Assembly (NCBI GenBank): GCA_035765195.1
Contig: DASTYC010000038.1
Location: forward strand, 1-64,000
Direction: 5' to 3'
DNA from: CALAED01 sp035765195
Lineage (GTDB): Bacteria; Actinomycetota; Actinomycetes; Streptosporangiales; Streptosporangiaceae
DNA: 64,000 nucleotides
Shown here: one piece after another, positions 56,381 to 64,000 of the stretch
Position numbering within the stretch: the stretch's first letter is position 1
How the letters are laid out: the number at the start of each line of letters is the position of its first letter
Made by a program: the position numbers and the translations under genes
Notes under the pieces: model-generated
Database searches by the model: none
What the model was told of the DNA's origin: nothing
What the model saw: only the letters and a program-made list of their open reading frames with translations

Positions 56381-57784
56381 TCAGCCGCCGGATTCCGCGG
56401 CGGACTCCAGTCGCCCCGCCCGGGTGGCTCTCCGGGCTCGCAGGTCCGCGAGCCGCTCGGCCGTGATGTCGTAGCGGAACGTCAGCACGATGGCGACCGA
56501 CACCAGCAGCGCGGGCATCGCCGACCCGCCGATGAGCACCATGTTGATCGCGCTCTGCGGCTGGGCGACGGGATGGTCGGGTTCGGAGGCGACGAACCCG
56601 CCCAGGCTCAGCATCCAGCCGAGCAACTGCGCGCCGAACGCGAAGATCACCGTCTCGGCCGCCGTCCAGAGGCCGGTGAGCACGCCCGTACGGCGGATCC
56701 CCGACTCGAGCGTGTCGGCGATCAGCGTGTCGGCCAGCATGGAGTACTGCAGCAACTGCAGCCCCGCGTAGCCGATCCCGATCACGATCACGCAGCCGTG
56801 GGCGTAGGCCGCGCCGAACTGCGGCGTGAAGGCGAGCGCGACACCGCCCACCAGGAACAGCGTCGAGGCCAAGACCATGCCGCCGCGCTTGTCGTAGCGG
56901 CGGGCGATCCGCACCCACAGGGACATGGTGAGCACCAGCGGCCCGACGAGCGCGACGAAGAGCGTCGTGACAGCGTCCGGATTTTTCAGGACATAGGTGG
57001 CGAAGTATGGCGCGCCCGCCAGCATGGAGCCGGCCGCCAGCATCTGCACGCATCCGATGCCGAGCAGCAGCAGGAAGCTCCGGTTGCTCCGTGCCGCCGC
57101 GAGCTGCTCGCGCAGGGAGGACGACGCCCCGGACGACCCCGCCTCGACCCGGGGTAGGTGCGGCGCCTTGGCGGTCTGGACGAACGTGCCGACCATGGCG
57201 AGCAGCAGCACGCCCGCGATGACGATGCCCATCACCCGATAGCCGCCGACCGTACCCGCGTCGCCGTTCGCGTTCGCGATGGCGGGGGCGAGACTGCCCG
57301 ACAGCAGGATCGCCAGGCCCAAAAAGCCCATGCGCCAGGTCAGCAGGCCCGACTGCTCGTGGTAGTCGTCGGTCATCTCCGCCGGCATCGCCTTGTACGG
57401 CACCTCGAACAACGCGAACGCCGTGGCGGCGGCGAAGAAGCACACGCACACGTACAGCGCCGCGGCCCCGCCACGCACCGGCGGCCCGGCGAAGATCAGC
57501 ACGAACGTCGGCGGGAGCGCCACCGCGCCGGCGAGCAGCCACGGGCGCCGCGGCCCGAACCTGGAGACGGTACGGTCCGACCACCGCCCCACATAGGTGT
57601 TGATCACCAGGTCCCACGCCTTGGGCAGGAAGACCGCCAGCCCGGCCAGGCCCGCGGGCACGGCCATGACGTTCGTCAGGTAGTACAGGAGCAGCAGGCC
57701 GGGAACGGTGGAGAACGTGCCCGTGCAGAACGAGCCGAGTCCGTACCCCACGCGCACCGAGCGAGTCAACGGCACCGAGACCAT
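56381..57784 (-). CDS. MFS / GPH-type transporter
   Basis: 467 residues from ATG at 57784. Twelve hydrophobic segments. GPH (glycoside-pentoside-hexuronide:cation symporter) landmarks: GYGLGSFCTGTFSTVPGLLLLYYLTNV at the start, DLVINTYVGRWSDRT, FGPRRPWLLAGA, and FALFEVPYKAMPAEMTDDYHEQSGLLTWRMG. Likely imports a sugar or glycoside with a cation. Divergent from the 522-residue protein gene across 140 bp. Confidence 0.88.
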   Translation of the reverse strand: MVSVPLTRSVRVGYGLGSFCTGTFSTVPGLLLLYYLTNVMAVPAGLAGLAVFLPKAWDLVINTYVGRWSDRTVSRFGPRRPWLLAGAVALPPTFVLIFAGPPVRGGAAALYVCVCFFAAATAFALFEVPYKAMPAEMTDDYHEQSGLLTWRMGFLGLAILLSGSLAPAIANANGDAGTVGGYRVMGIVIAGVLLLAMVGTFVQTAKAPHLPRVEAGSSGASSSLREQLAAARSNRSFLLLLGIGCVQMLAAGSMLAGAPYFATYVLKNPDAVTTLFVALVGPLVLTMSLWVRIARRYDKRGGMVLASTLFLVGGVALAFTPQFGAAYAHGCVIVIGIGYAGLQLLQYSMLADTLIADTLESGIRRTGVLTGLWTAAETVIFAFGAQLLGWMLSLGGFVASEPDHPVAQPQSAINMVLIGGSAMPALLVSVAIVLTFRYDITAERLADLRARRATRAGRLESAAESGG

Positions 57785-57924
57785 GGGCCATTAGAACCCT
57801 GTTCACCCGCTCCCGGAAACCCTTTCGCCCCGATACGTGCGGCCGGTTGCCGTAAATTGCGTACGAGTCACCCAACGGTGCGGTCGGCCGTTCACCTCTA
57901 CTCTGCGAAGGATCAGCCCCGGCA

Positions 57925-59493
57925 ATGGGTCGCATGACGAAGATCACGCTCGCGGAGCTCCACCCGATGGCGGTGGTGGCCCAGTCACTCGACAATCAGT
58001 GGGTCCCTCCGGCGCTGCTGCGCCGCATGATCGACGACGGACTCGAACTGAGCGACGTCCGCGACGCGCTGCGCGAGCAGGTGCGCGCGGAGTACATTCG
58101 GGCGCTCGTCAACAGTCCGCAGGTCGTCATCAACCGCGCCTTCCTCTACAACAACCCGCTGGTGTTCGAGGACTTCGCGCCCGGCGCCGCGGACCGGGCG
58201 GCGTTCTTGTCGCTGCTCGACTCGGGCGCCATCGTGCAACTGCTGCTGACCGAGCGCACGCCCGTGGACCAGCCCGCCTTCCTGGAGAGGCAGGCGGCGC
58301 CCAACTACACGCTGCTTGAGCGGGGGTGGCGGGCGTGGACGGCCGCGGCCGGAGAGGCGCAGGTGCATTCCCTGCGCTTTTCGTGGACCGATGAGGCCGC
58401 CAACGCCGAGCAGGTCCGGCGCCGCCTGGCGCACACGTTCACCAAACAGGGTCTGACGTTGGTGAACCTGGACGCCGCGCACCTCGCCCTCGATCTCGGT
58501 ATCGACCGGGACACCGCGCTGCGCGTCAAGCGCCGCCTCGCCGACGTCAACGCGCACTGCGCCGACATCGCGGCGCGCGACGAGTTCGTGACGCGCGAGA
58601 TGTTGTACAAGGAGTTCGTCACCGCCGAGGGCACCGATCCCGCGCTGGGCCGCTACTCGCGCGGGCGGCCGTTCTGCGCCGAGGTCAAGCAGCTCGTCGA
58701 TCTCGCCTACAGCGTCAGCAGCGCCACCAACCTCAATGCGCTGGCGCTCACGCCGAGCCAGGCGCTGCACCGATCCGCGCTGCAGGAATGGGAGGCGGTG
58801 CGGCGCGGCAGCGATCCGGTGTCGGCGGAACAGCTCGCGCACCTGCTCCGCGGCACCGCGTTCGACTTCGTGCAGGAGACGCTCTTCCTCGACACGTTCG
58901 CCAAGTTGTCGATGCACGACGTCTGGGATGTCCGGCACAGTGAACCGTGGGCCGAGTACGTGCGGCGGATGAGCCTGCTGCTCGCCGACCCCCTGAATAT
59001 GTTCGACGACCCGGAGGCCGGGGCCCCCGCGGTCGTCGACGCCTACATCCGCCTCCTCGGGGAGACGACGCGCATCGCCACCGGACGCCACCGCCCGGTT
59101 CGCCCGGAGCCCCGCGCGCGCGATTTCGCCGCGGTCGTCGCCGTCGAGGTGGCGGGTGCGGTGCTCGAGTACGAGATCGCGCCGAGCGGTCTCACCGTGG
59201 CACTGGCCGGCGCGGTCGCGGCGCCGTTCGTGGCCGAGGCGGCACGGGTCACCGTGCGGCTGGGGCTGCGCGCCCGTGAAAGTCGCCGCGACCGGAAACG
59301 GTTCGCCCATAGCCTGGACACCCAAACCCAGATCCTCAACGGATGGGTCGAATCCGGCGGCAGGTTCTGGGCGGAACTGGTCAAAGAGCTGGAGGATGTC
59401 CCTGGGATGCTGCAGGCGAGACGCATGCTCGGCGAGCGGGCCGCCGCCACCGAAGGCGAGCCCCAACGGGACCTACGGACCGTCCTTGACTGA
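57925..59493 (+). CDS. Uncharacterised 522-residue protein coupled to a NUDIX hydrolase
   Basis: 522 residues from ATG at 57925 (ATG at 57934 also possible). No family recognised. Mostly helical. Features: VRAEYIRALVNSPQVVINRAFLYNNPLVFEDF (about 50-85), a Trp/Glu-rich middle, a KRRLADVNAHCADIAARDEFVTREMLYKEFV stretch, then a hydrophobic segment SGLTVALAGAVAAPFVAEAARV (about 430-450) that could be amphipathic or membrane-bound, and a charged tail. Its stop lies inside the start of the NUDIX gene (8-nt overlap), so the two are translated together. Confidence 0.75.
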   Translation: MGRMTKITLAELHPMAVVAQSLDNQWVPPALLRRMIDDGLELSDVRDALREQVRAEYIRALVNSPQVVINRAFLYNNPLVFEDFAPGAADRAAFLSLLDSGAIVQLLLTERTPVDQPAFLERQAAPNYTLLERGWRAWTAAAGEAQVHSLRFSWTDEAANAEQVRRRLAHTFTKQGLTLVNLDAAHLALDLGIDRDTALRVKRRLADVNAHCADIAARDEFVTREMLYKEFVTAEGTDPALGRYSRGRPFCAEVKQLVDLAYSVSSATNLNALALTPSQALHRSALQEWEAVRRGSDPVSAEQLAHLLRGTAFDFVQETLFLDTFAKLSMHDVWDVRHSEPWAEYVRRMSLLLADPLNMFDDPEAGAPAVVDAYIRLLGETTRIATGRHRPVRPEPRARDFAAVVAVEVAGAVLEYEIAPSGLTVALAGAVAAPFVAEAARVTVRLGLRARESRRDRKRFAHSLDTQTQILNGWVESGGRFWAELVKELEDVPGMLQARRMLGERAAATEGEPQRDLRTVLD

Positions 59494-60211
59494 CACCGGC
59501 GACGAAGCGCGGCGCGCCCGCCGCCTCCGCGCGTACGCGGACCTGCGCGAAAGACACCCCGAGCGGTTCGGCAATGCCGTCGGCTGCGCCTACACCATCG
59601 AGTTCGGCGCGGCGGCGCAGCACGAGGTCGCGACGGACCAGCGGCGCCGGCTGGCCGACGCCGGGCTCCCGAGCGAGAACGGCGACGTGGGCGTGGTCTA
59701 CCAGGACGAGTACCTCATCCTCGTCCGAGACGCCGTGCGCTTCCGCGACGGCCGGCTCCGGTCGTACATCAGGTTGCTGCCCGCGCCCGGCCTCGACTTC
59801 GGCGGTTCCGTCGTGCTGCCGCTCAGCGGCGACGGGGTGCTGCTGGCGAGCCACTTCCGGCACGCCACCCGCACCTGGATCTGGGAGATCCCGCGCGGGT
59901 TCGCCGCGCCCGGTGAGGACCCGGCCGACACGGCCGCCCGTGAGCTGCGGGAGGAGCTCGGGGTGGAGTGCGCCGAACTCGCGCCCCTCGGCGTGATCCA
60001 CCCCGACGCCGGCATCTCGTTCTCCTCGGTGCACGTCTTCGCCGGGCAGGTCGCCGGCCGGCCGGTGCCCGACCGGCTCGAGGGGATCGACGAGGTCCGC
60101 CGGCTGTCGGCCGGCGAGCTCGACCAGTGGGTCGCCGAGGGCCGGATCACCGACGCCTGCACGCTCGCGGCCATCGCGCTCGCCCGCTCCCACGGGATGC
60201 TGTCGCGCTGA
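59486..60211 (+). CDS. NUDIX hydrolase (ADP-ribose pyrophosphatase-like)
   Basis: 241 residues from TTG at 59486, the first plausible start, overlapping the upstream gene by 8 nt. N-terminal extension of about 100 residues, then a NUDIX domain with a canonical box GFAAPGEDPADTAARELREELGVE (from residue 138) and VVLPLSGDGVLLASHFRHATRTWIWEIPRG before it, which fits the NudF/ADP-ribose subgroup. Hydrolyses a nucleoside diphosphate linked to another moiety. Substrate unknown; coupling to the 522-residue protein suggests one pathway. Confidence 0.85.
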   Translation: MTDTGDEARRARRLRAYADLRERHPERFGNAVGCAYTIEFGAAAQHEVATDQRRRLADAGLPSENGDVGVVYQDEYLILVRDAVRFRDGRLRSYIRLLPAPGLDFGGSVVLPLSGDGVLLASHFRHATRTWIWEIPRGFAAPGEDPADTAARELREELGVECAELAPLGVIHPDAGISFSSVHVFAGQVAGRPVPDRLEGIDEVRRLSAGELDQWVAEGRITDACTLAAIALARSHGMLSR

Positions 60212-60227
60212 GGTGAGGCGGCCGCGC

Positions 60228-60971
60228 TCAGCGGTAGGTGTCGACGCCCAGCTTGACCGCGACCGCGAGGCCGCACAGCCCCACCCCGACGCGCAGGGTG
60301 CGCCCGGGAAGCCGGCGCACCAGCGCGGGACCGAGCCAGCCCCCGGCGAGGAAGCCCACCGCGAGCGGCACCGCGGCGCCCCACCGTACGGGCCCGAACG
60401 CCGCGAACCCGATCGCCGCGACCCCGTTGGCCATTCCGGCCACCGCGTTCTTGATCGCGTTGACCGTGGCCGACGGCCGGTCGACGAGGGCGGTCAGCAC
60501 GGCCAGCATGAGGATCCCGCCGGCGGCGCCGAAGTATCCGACGTAGAGCGCGACGCCGAACAGCGCCACCAGCAGCGCCCTGCGGTGCGCGCCGTGCTTC
60601 GGGCGCTCGGCCGCGCGGTTCAGCAGCAGGGTGAGCGACGCGGCCCCCACCAGCCACGGCGCGGCCGCCTCGAACGTCTCCGCCGGCGTCACCAGCAGCA
60701 GCGCCGCCCCGGTGGCGCCGCCCATGACGGTGACCAATCCGAGTCGGCCCACCAGGCCGCCCTGGCCACGCAGTTCGGGCCGAGACCCCAGCGCCGCGCC
60801 CACCCCGGTGAACATGAGCGCCACCGTGTTGGTCACGTTCGCGGACAGCGGCGGCAGCCCGATCGCCAGCAACGCGGGATACGAGATGATCGAGGCGAGG
60901 CTCGCCACCGTGCTGACGATCCCCGCCAGCACGCCCACACCGATCAATATCGGTACGTCCCCGGCCGCCAC
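60228..60971 (-). CDS. TSUP (TauE/SafE) family permease
   Basis: 247 residues from GTG at 60971; the frame stays open up through the tRNA gene, which cannot be coding. About seven hydrophobic helices with the TSUP pattern: VGVLAGIVSTVASLASIISYPALLAIGLPPLSANVTNTVAL, then YVGYFGAAGGILMLAVLTALV and NAIKNAVAGMANGVAAIGF in the second repeat. Family members export sulfite, sulfonates or organic acids. Convergent with the NUDIX gene (16-bp gap). Confidence 0.87.
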   Translation of the reverse strand: MAAGDVPILIGVGVLAGIVSTVASLASIISYPALLAIGLPPLSANVTNTVALMFTGVGAALGSRPELRGQGGLVGRLGLVTVMGGATGAALLLVTPAETFEAAAPWLVGAASLTLLLNRAAERPKHGAHRRALLVALFGVALYVGYFGAAGGILMLAVLTALVDRPSATVNAIKNAVAGMANGVAAIGFAAFGPVRWGAAVPLAVGFLAGGWLGPALVRRLPGRTLRVGVGLCGLAVAVKLGVDTYR

Positions 60972-61051
60972 CCGATCACCCAAACACACCCGCCACCCGC
61001 ACGACACCGCGACCCCCGTGACCGCGGTCACGGCCGGCACCATCTCAACGA

Positions 61052-61082
61052 CAAAGTGGCCTGGCGCGGAACGCCAAGCCAC
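61052..61082 (-). terminator. Terminator of tRNA-Pro
   Basis: On the minus strand, 14 nt after the tRNA, GTGGCTTGGCG pairs with CGCCAGGCCAC (11 bp, one G-U) around a 5-nt loop, followed by TTTGT. A good intrinsic terminator. Confidence 0.75.
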
Positions 61083-61096
61083 TCGTCTGATATGAG

Positions 61097-61172
61097 TCGG
61101 GACGCGCGGATTTGAACCGCGGATCTTCGGTCCCCCAGACCGACGCCTTAGACCAAGCTGGGCCACGTCCCG
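61097..61172 (-). tRNA. tRNA-Pro (GGG anticodon)
   Basis: 76 nt on the minus strand. Acceptor stem CGGGACG pairs with CGTCCCG, discriminator A, no encoded CCA. Anticodon arm TCGGT-CTGGGGG-ACCGA gives anticodon GGG at 34-36. T arm CGCGG-TTCAAAT-CCGCG is perfect. It reads CCC and CCU, the former very frequent in this GC-rich genome. Confidence 0.96.
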
Positions 61173-61273
61173 ATGTGCCGCGAAGGCGTGTCTACCTTAG
61201 CGCAGGCTAAGTGGTGGCGCGTACCGGCGCGGCCCCGGTGCGGGCGCGCGGGGCATCGCGTAGAAACGGAGAC

Positions 61274-61660
61274 ATGGAGGTACTCAGCAGCCGGGTGCTG
61301 GTGCGCCCGGCGGACCCGGAGCGAAGCAGGCGGTTCTATCGGGAGACCCTCGGGCTGGCGGTGTATCGGGAGTTCGGGCCGCCCGACGATCCCGGGATGG
61401 TGTTCTTCCTCGGCCAGGGGTTTCTCGAGGTGTCCGGGCGGTCGGCCGAGCCGGGGACCGGGCCGGCGGCGATCTGGCTGCAGGTGCGCGACGTGCGCGC
61501 CGAGCATCGCCGGCTGGCGGCCGACGGTGTGCCGATCGTGCGCGAGCCGCGGCAAGAGCCGTGGGGGCTGGTCGAGATGTGGATCGAGGATCCCGACGGG
61601 ATGCGCATGGTGCTCGTCGAGGTGCCCGCCGACCATCCGCTGCGCCGCGACCAACGGTGA
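61274..61660 (+). CDS. VOC-family (glyoxalase/bleomycin-resistance) protein
   Basis: 128 residues from ATG at 61274 (GGAG just upstream). One VOC module of paired beta-alpha-beta units: ADPERSRRFYRETLGLAVYREF, FFLGQGFLEVSG, WLQVRDVRAEHRRLAADGVPIVREP, EMWIEDPDGMRMVLVEVP. Glu residues in FLEV and VLVE fit metal ligands. Function could be lyase, dioxygenase or drug binding; context gives no hint. Confidence 0.85.
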   Translation: MEVLSSRVLVRPADPERSRRFYRETLGLAVYREFGPPDDPGMVFFLGQGFLEVSGRSAEPGTGPAAIWLQVRDVRAEHRRLAADGVPIVREPRQEPWGLVEMWIEDPDGMRMVLVEVPADHPLRRDQR

Positions 61661-61719
61661 GCTCGGTCGCGCGCGACCGCGCGACCGGGCGCTCGTCGAG
61701 GACGCGGCCCGCGCGTCCG

Positions 61720-63534
61720 TCAGCTCAGGCGGTTGACGAGGGCGTTGTATTCGTCCCACAGCTCCTTAGGCAGGTGCTCGCCGAACCGCTCGAAGAACGA
61801 CGGCACCAGCGCGGCCTCCTGCCGCCACACCTCCGGGTCGACCGACAGCAGCACGTCGAGGTCGCCGTCGTCGATGTCGAGCCCGTCGGTGTCGAGTGCC
61901 GCCTTGGTCGGCACGTGCCCGATCGGGGTCTTCTCGGCGTCGGCCTGACCGTTGAGCCGCTCGACGATCCACTTGAGCACCCGGCTGTTCTCGCCGAAGC
62001 CGGGCCAGATGAACCGGCCGTCGGCGTCCTTGCGGAACCAGTTGACGTAGTAGATGCGCGGCAGCTTCTCAGGATCGGTGGACCGGCCGATGTTCAGCCA
62101 GTGGCCGAAGTAGTCGCCCATGTTGTAGCCGCAGAACGGCAGCATCGCGAACGGGTCGCGGCGCAGCTCGCCGACCGTGCCCTCGGCCGCCGCCGTCTTC
62201 TCGGAGGCGACGTTGGCGCCCAGGAAGACGCCCTGCTGCCAGTCGAAGGACTCGGTCACCAACGGCACCGCGCTGGCCCGGCGGCCGCCGAACAGGATCG
62301 CCGAGATCGGCACGCCGTGCGGGTCCTCCCACTCGTCGGCGATGATCGGGCACTGCCCCGCCGGCGTGGTGAACCGGGAGTTGGGGTGGGCCGACGGCGT
62401 CTCGGACTCGGGCGTCCAGTCGTTCCCGCGCCAGTCGGTCAGATGGGCGGGCGGAGTCTCGGTGAGGCCCTCCCACCACACGTCGCCGTCGTCGGTGAGC
62501 GCGACGTTCGTGAAGATGCTGTTGCCCCACAGGGTCCGAACGGCGTTGGCGTTCGTGTGCTCGCCGGTGCCGGGCGCCACGCCGAAGAAGCCGGCCTCGG
62601 GGTTGATCGCGTACAGCCTGCCGTCCTCCCCGAAACGCATCCAGGCGATGTCGTCGCCGATCGTCTCGACCTTCCAGCCGGGGATGGTCGGGGCCAGCAT
62701 GGCGAGGTTGGTCTTGCCGCAGGCGCTCGGGAAGGCGGCGGCGACGTACCTGGTCTCGCCGGTCGGCGGGGTCAGCTTCAAGATGAGCATGTGCTCGGCG
62801 AGCCAGCCCTCGTCGCGCGCCATCGTCGAGGCGATCCGCAGCGCGTAGCACTTCTTGCCCAGCAGCGCGTTGCCGCCGTAGCCGGAGCCGTACGACCAGA
62901 TCTCCCGCGTCTCCGGGAAGTGGGAGATGTACTTCGTCTCGTTGCACGGCCACGGCACGTCGAGCCGCCCGGGCTCCAGCGGCGCGCCGACGGAGTGGAC
63001 GCACTTGACGAAGCCGTCGCGCTCTTCGATCAGGCGCAGCGCCGGCTCTCCCATACGCGTCATGATCTTCATCGAGACGACGACGTACGGCGAGTCGGTG
63101 ATCTCCACGCCGAGCTGGGAGATGCTGCCGCCGAGCGGGCCCATGCAAAACGGCACGACGTACATGGTGCGGCCGCGCATCGCGCCCTTGAACAACTCGC
63201 CGAACGTCTTGCGCATCTCGGCGGGGGCGATCCAGTTGTTGGTGGGACCGGCGTCCTTTTCCGCCTCCGAGCAGATGAACGTACGGTCCTCCACGCGCGC
63301 CACGTCGGACGGGTCAGAGGTGGCGTAGAAGCTGTTCGGGCGCTTGCCGGGATCGAGGCGGGTGAACGTGCCCTGCTCGACGAGCAGATCGGTGAGTCGT
63401 ACCCACTCCTCTTCCGATCCGTCGCACCACTCAACGCGGTCAGGCTGGGTGAGCTCCGCGATCCCACGCACCCAGGCGGTAAGCCCTTCGTGACTGGTTG
63501 GGGCCTGTGCGAGGCCGGGGATCTGGTTCGGCAC
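61720..63534 (-). CDS. pckG: Phosphoenolpyruvate carboxykinase (GTP)
   Basis: 604 residues. GTG at 63534 is chosen for AAGGGAGA 6 nt upstream and for normal family length. GTP-type PEPCK: VVPFCMGPLGGSISQLGVEITDSPYVV, AAAFPSACGKTNLAML (P-loop with the active-site Cys), WMRFGEDGRLYAINPEAGFFGVAPGTGEHTN, and GRSTDPEKLPRIYYVNWFRKD. Converts oxaloacetate to phosphoenolpyruvate at the start of gluconeogenesis. Two DasR-like sites lie 66-125 bp upstream. Confidence 0.96.
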   Translation of the reverse strand: MPNQIPGLAQAPTSHEGLTAWVRGIAELTQPDRVEWCDGSEEEWVRLTDLLVEQGTFTRLDPGKRPNSFYATSDPSDVARVEDRTFICSEAEKDAGPTNNWIAPAEMRKTFGELFKGAMRGRTMYVVPFCMGPLGGSISQLGVEITDSPYVVVSMKIMTRMGEPALRLIEERDGFVKCVHSVGAPLEPGRLDVPWPCNETKYISHFPETREIWSYGSGYGGNALLGKKCYALRIASTMARDEGWLAEHMLILKLTPPTGETRYVAAAFPSACGKTNLAMLAPTIPGWKVETIGDDIAWMRFGEDGRLYAINPEAGFFGVAPGTGEHTNANAVRTLWGNSIFTNVALTDDGDVWWEGLTETPPAHLTDWRGNDWTPESETPSAHPNSRFTTPAGQCPIIADEWEDPHGVPISAILFGGRRASAVPLVTESFDWQQGVFLGANVASEKTAAAEGTVGELRRDPFAMLPFCGYNMGDYFGHWLNIGRSTDPEKLPRIYYVNWFRKDADGRFIWPGFGENSRVLKWIVERLNGQADAEKTPIGHVPTKAALDTDGLDIDDGDLDVLLSVDPEVWRQEAALVPSFFERFGEHLPKELWDEYNALVNRLS

Positions 63535-63598
63535 GGCATCTCCCTTGCAGTTGTCGTAGATGCCTTGCATCTTGGAATATAGGTGCAGCTAATGCCAT

Positions 63599-63612
63599 TT
63601 GGTCCAGACCAA
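63599..63612. promoter_or_regulatory. DasR-like palindrome upstream of pckG (site 1)
   Basis: TTGGTCCAGACCAA, a perfect 14-bp palindrome. Its core TGGTCCAGACCA matches 11 of 12 bases of the DasR consensus TGGTCTAGACCA. It lies 65 bp upstream of the pckG GTG. Confidence 0.5.
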
Positions 63613-63647
63613 TCTCGTACCACGCTCTCGCCAATTTAGCCATTTTG

Positions 63648-63659
63648 TGGTCTAAATCA
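63648..63659. promoter_or_regulatory. DasR-like site upstream of pckG (site 2)
   Basis: TGGTCTAAATCA matches 10 of 12 bases of TGGTCTAGACCA. It lies 48 bp upstream of site 1. A longer inverted repeat ATTTAG...CTAAAT overlaps it. Confidence 0.4.
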
Positions 63660-63731
63660 CTCAGCCTGATACGTACAGTGACGGCCATGGACGCTCGCTC
63701 CAAGAGGTAGCGTTTCATCGCTGTAAGCGAG

Positions 63732-63747
63732 GTTACACGCGAGTAAC
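63732..63747. promoter_or_regulatory. GTTAC-N6-GTAAC inverted repeat
   Basis: GTTAC (63732-63736) and GTAAC (63743-63747), a perfect 5-bp inverted repeat with a 6-bp spacer between the pckG promoter region and the upstream gene end. No regulator is assigned. Confidence 0.3.
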
Positions 63748-63769
63748 AAGCGGGTGTCACGCGGGGGTG

Positions 63770-64000
63770 TCAGAGCCGGTCGACGGCCACGACCCGAACG
63801 GCCGCGGCGCCCTGCTCGTCGGAGGCGGCGAGGTCGACCTCGGCGCTGATCCCCCAGTCATGGTCGCCCGCCGGATCGTCGAAGATCTGCCGGACGCGCC
63901 ACACCCCGGCGTCCTCCTCGATGAGCAACAGCTTGGGACCGCGTGCGTCGGGGCCGGTGAGCAGTTCGTCGTGCTCGTCGTAGTACGCGCTCATCGCCGC
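63770..64000 (-). CDS. 3' end of a probable DUF3516 DEAD/DEAH helicase (partial)
   Basis: Only the last 76 or so codons are in the window; the gene continues beyond 64000. The sequence DEHDELLTGPDARGPKLLLIEEDAGVWRVRQIFDDPAGDHDWGISAEVDLAASDEQGAAAVRVVAVDRL resembles, from memory, the C-terminal DUF3516 tail of large actinobacterial helicases. The first visible Met is probably internal. It points towards pckG, 235 bp downstream. Confidence 0.6.
   Translation of the reverse strand, partial: AAMSAYYDEHDELLTGPDARGPKLLLIEEDAGVWRVRQIFDDPAGDHDWGISAEVDLAASDEQGAAAVRVVAVDRL

Noticed and set aside
60972..61166. N-terminal extension of the TSUP permease frame
   Set aside because: It would run through the tRNA-Pro gene and its terminator; hydrophobic family sequence begins after 60971.
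61196..61211. CTTAGC-GCAG-GCTAAG inverted repeat upstream of tRNA-Pro, considered as an iron box (DtxR/IdeR)
   Set aside because: Too few matches to the 19-bp iron-box consensus and no iron-related gene nearby.
61561..63582. Long plus-strand frame across pckG
   Set aside because: Antisense to pckG, which has every GTP-PEPCK motif.

Overview
The window is 64 kb of very GC-rich actinobacterial chromosome. Several things point to the order Streptosporangiales, perhaps Streptosporangiaceae: the 16S rRNA, the helix-turn-helix/DUF5753 + DUF397 + ATP-binding triad, frequent GTG starts, DUF2510 and DUF3516 proteins, an imuA'-imuB-dnaE2 cassette and GTP-type PEP carboxykinase. This is my reading of the sequence, not a database result. 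No prophage, integrase, insertion sequence or CRISPR array is visible, so the region looks like ordinary chromosome with small accessory patches.

Region by region. 1-1350: 5' two-thirds of a 16S rRNA gene (minus strand) with its leader and promoter. 1.7-6 kb: an RlmA-type 23S rRNA methyltransferase, thioredoxin divergent from a group-2 sigma factor (both with GGGAAT-N18-GYT promoter motifs), and class II DAHP synthase. 5.9-13.5 kb: a partner-switching stress module (RsbW-like kinase, STAS antagonist, fused kinase/phosphatase) divergent from a poly-HAMP hybrid histidine kinase and a response regulator. 13.7-25.3 kb: housekeeping and signalling genes (galT, universal stress protein, glycerophosphodiesterase, gltX, threonine aldolase, the HTH/DUF397/ATPase triad, amidase, CPBP protein, patatin, PP2C). 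25.4-30.2 kb: part of the beta-ketoadipate pathway (pobA divergent from pcaI-pcaJ-pcaD, then an IclR regulator). 30.2-35.0 kb: a minus-strand operon of ABC exporter, XRE regulator, metallo-beta-lactamase-fold protein and FAD aromatic hydroxylase. 35.0-41.4 kb: an SOS-controlled mutagenesis cassette with a perfect LexA box, facing a pentapeptide-repeat protein. 41.7-47.2 kb: chitinase, lactate permease, Ppx/GppA, DoxX and HxlR. 47.4-51.3 kb: boxB, benzoate-CoA ligase and an amidohydrolase. 51.3-61.7 kb: DUF2510 protein, small Cys protein, second DoxX, carotenoid-desaturase-like oxidoreductase, NERD protein, sugar-type transporter, an uncharacterised 522-residue protein translationally coupled to a NUDIX hydrolase, TSUP permease, tRNA-Pro and a VOC protein. 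61.7-64 kb: pckG and the 3' end of a probable DUF3516 helicase.

How they fit together. Two aromatic routes (4-hydroxybenzoate via pca, benzoate via benzoyl-CoA epoxidation) both lead to beta-ketoadipyl-CoA, but each is incomplete here. Stress and redox control recurs: sigma-R-like promoters, partner switching, SOS. The observations most worth following are the 95-bp tandem duplication carrying mini-ORFs between imuA' and imuB, the SOS box that overlaps the apparent imuA' start codon, the paired sigma-R-like promoters, the 522-residue/NUDIX gene pair, and DasR-like sites upstream of pckG.
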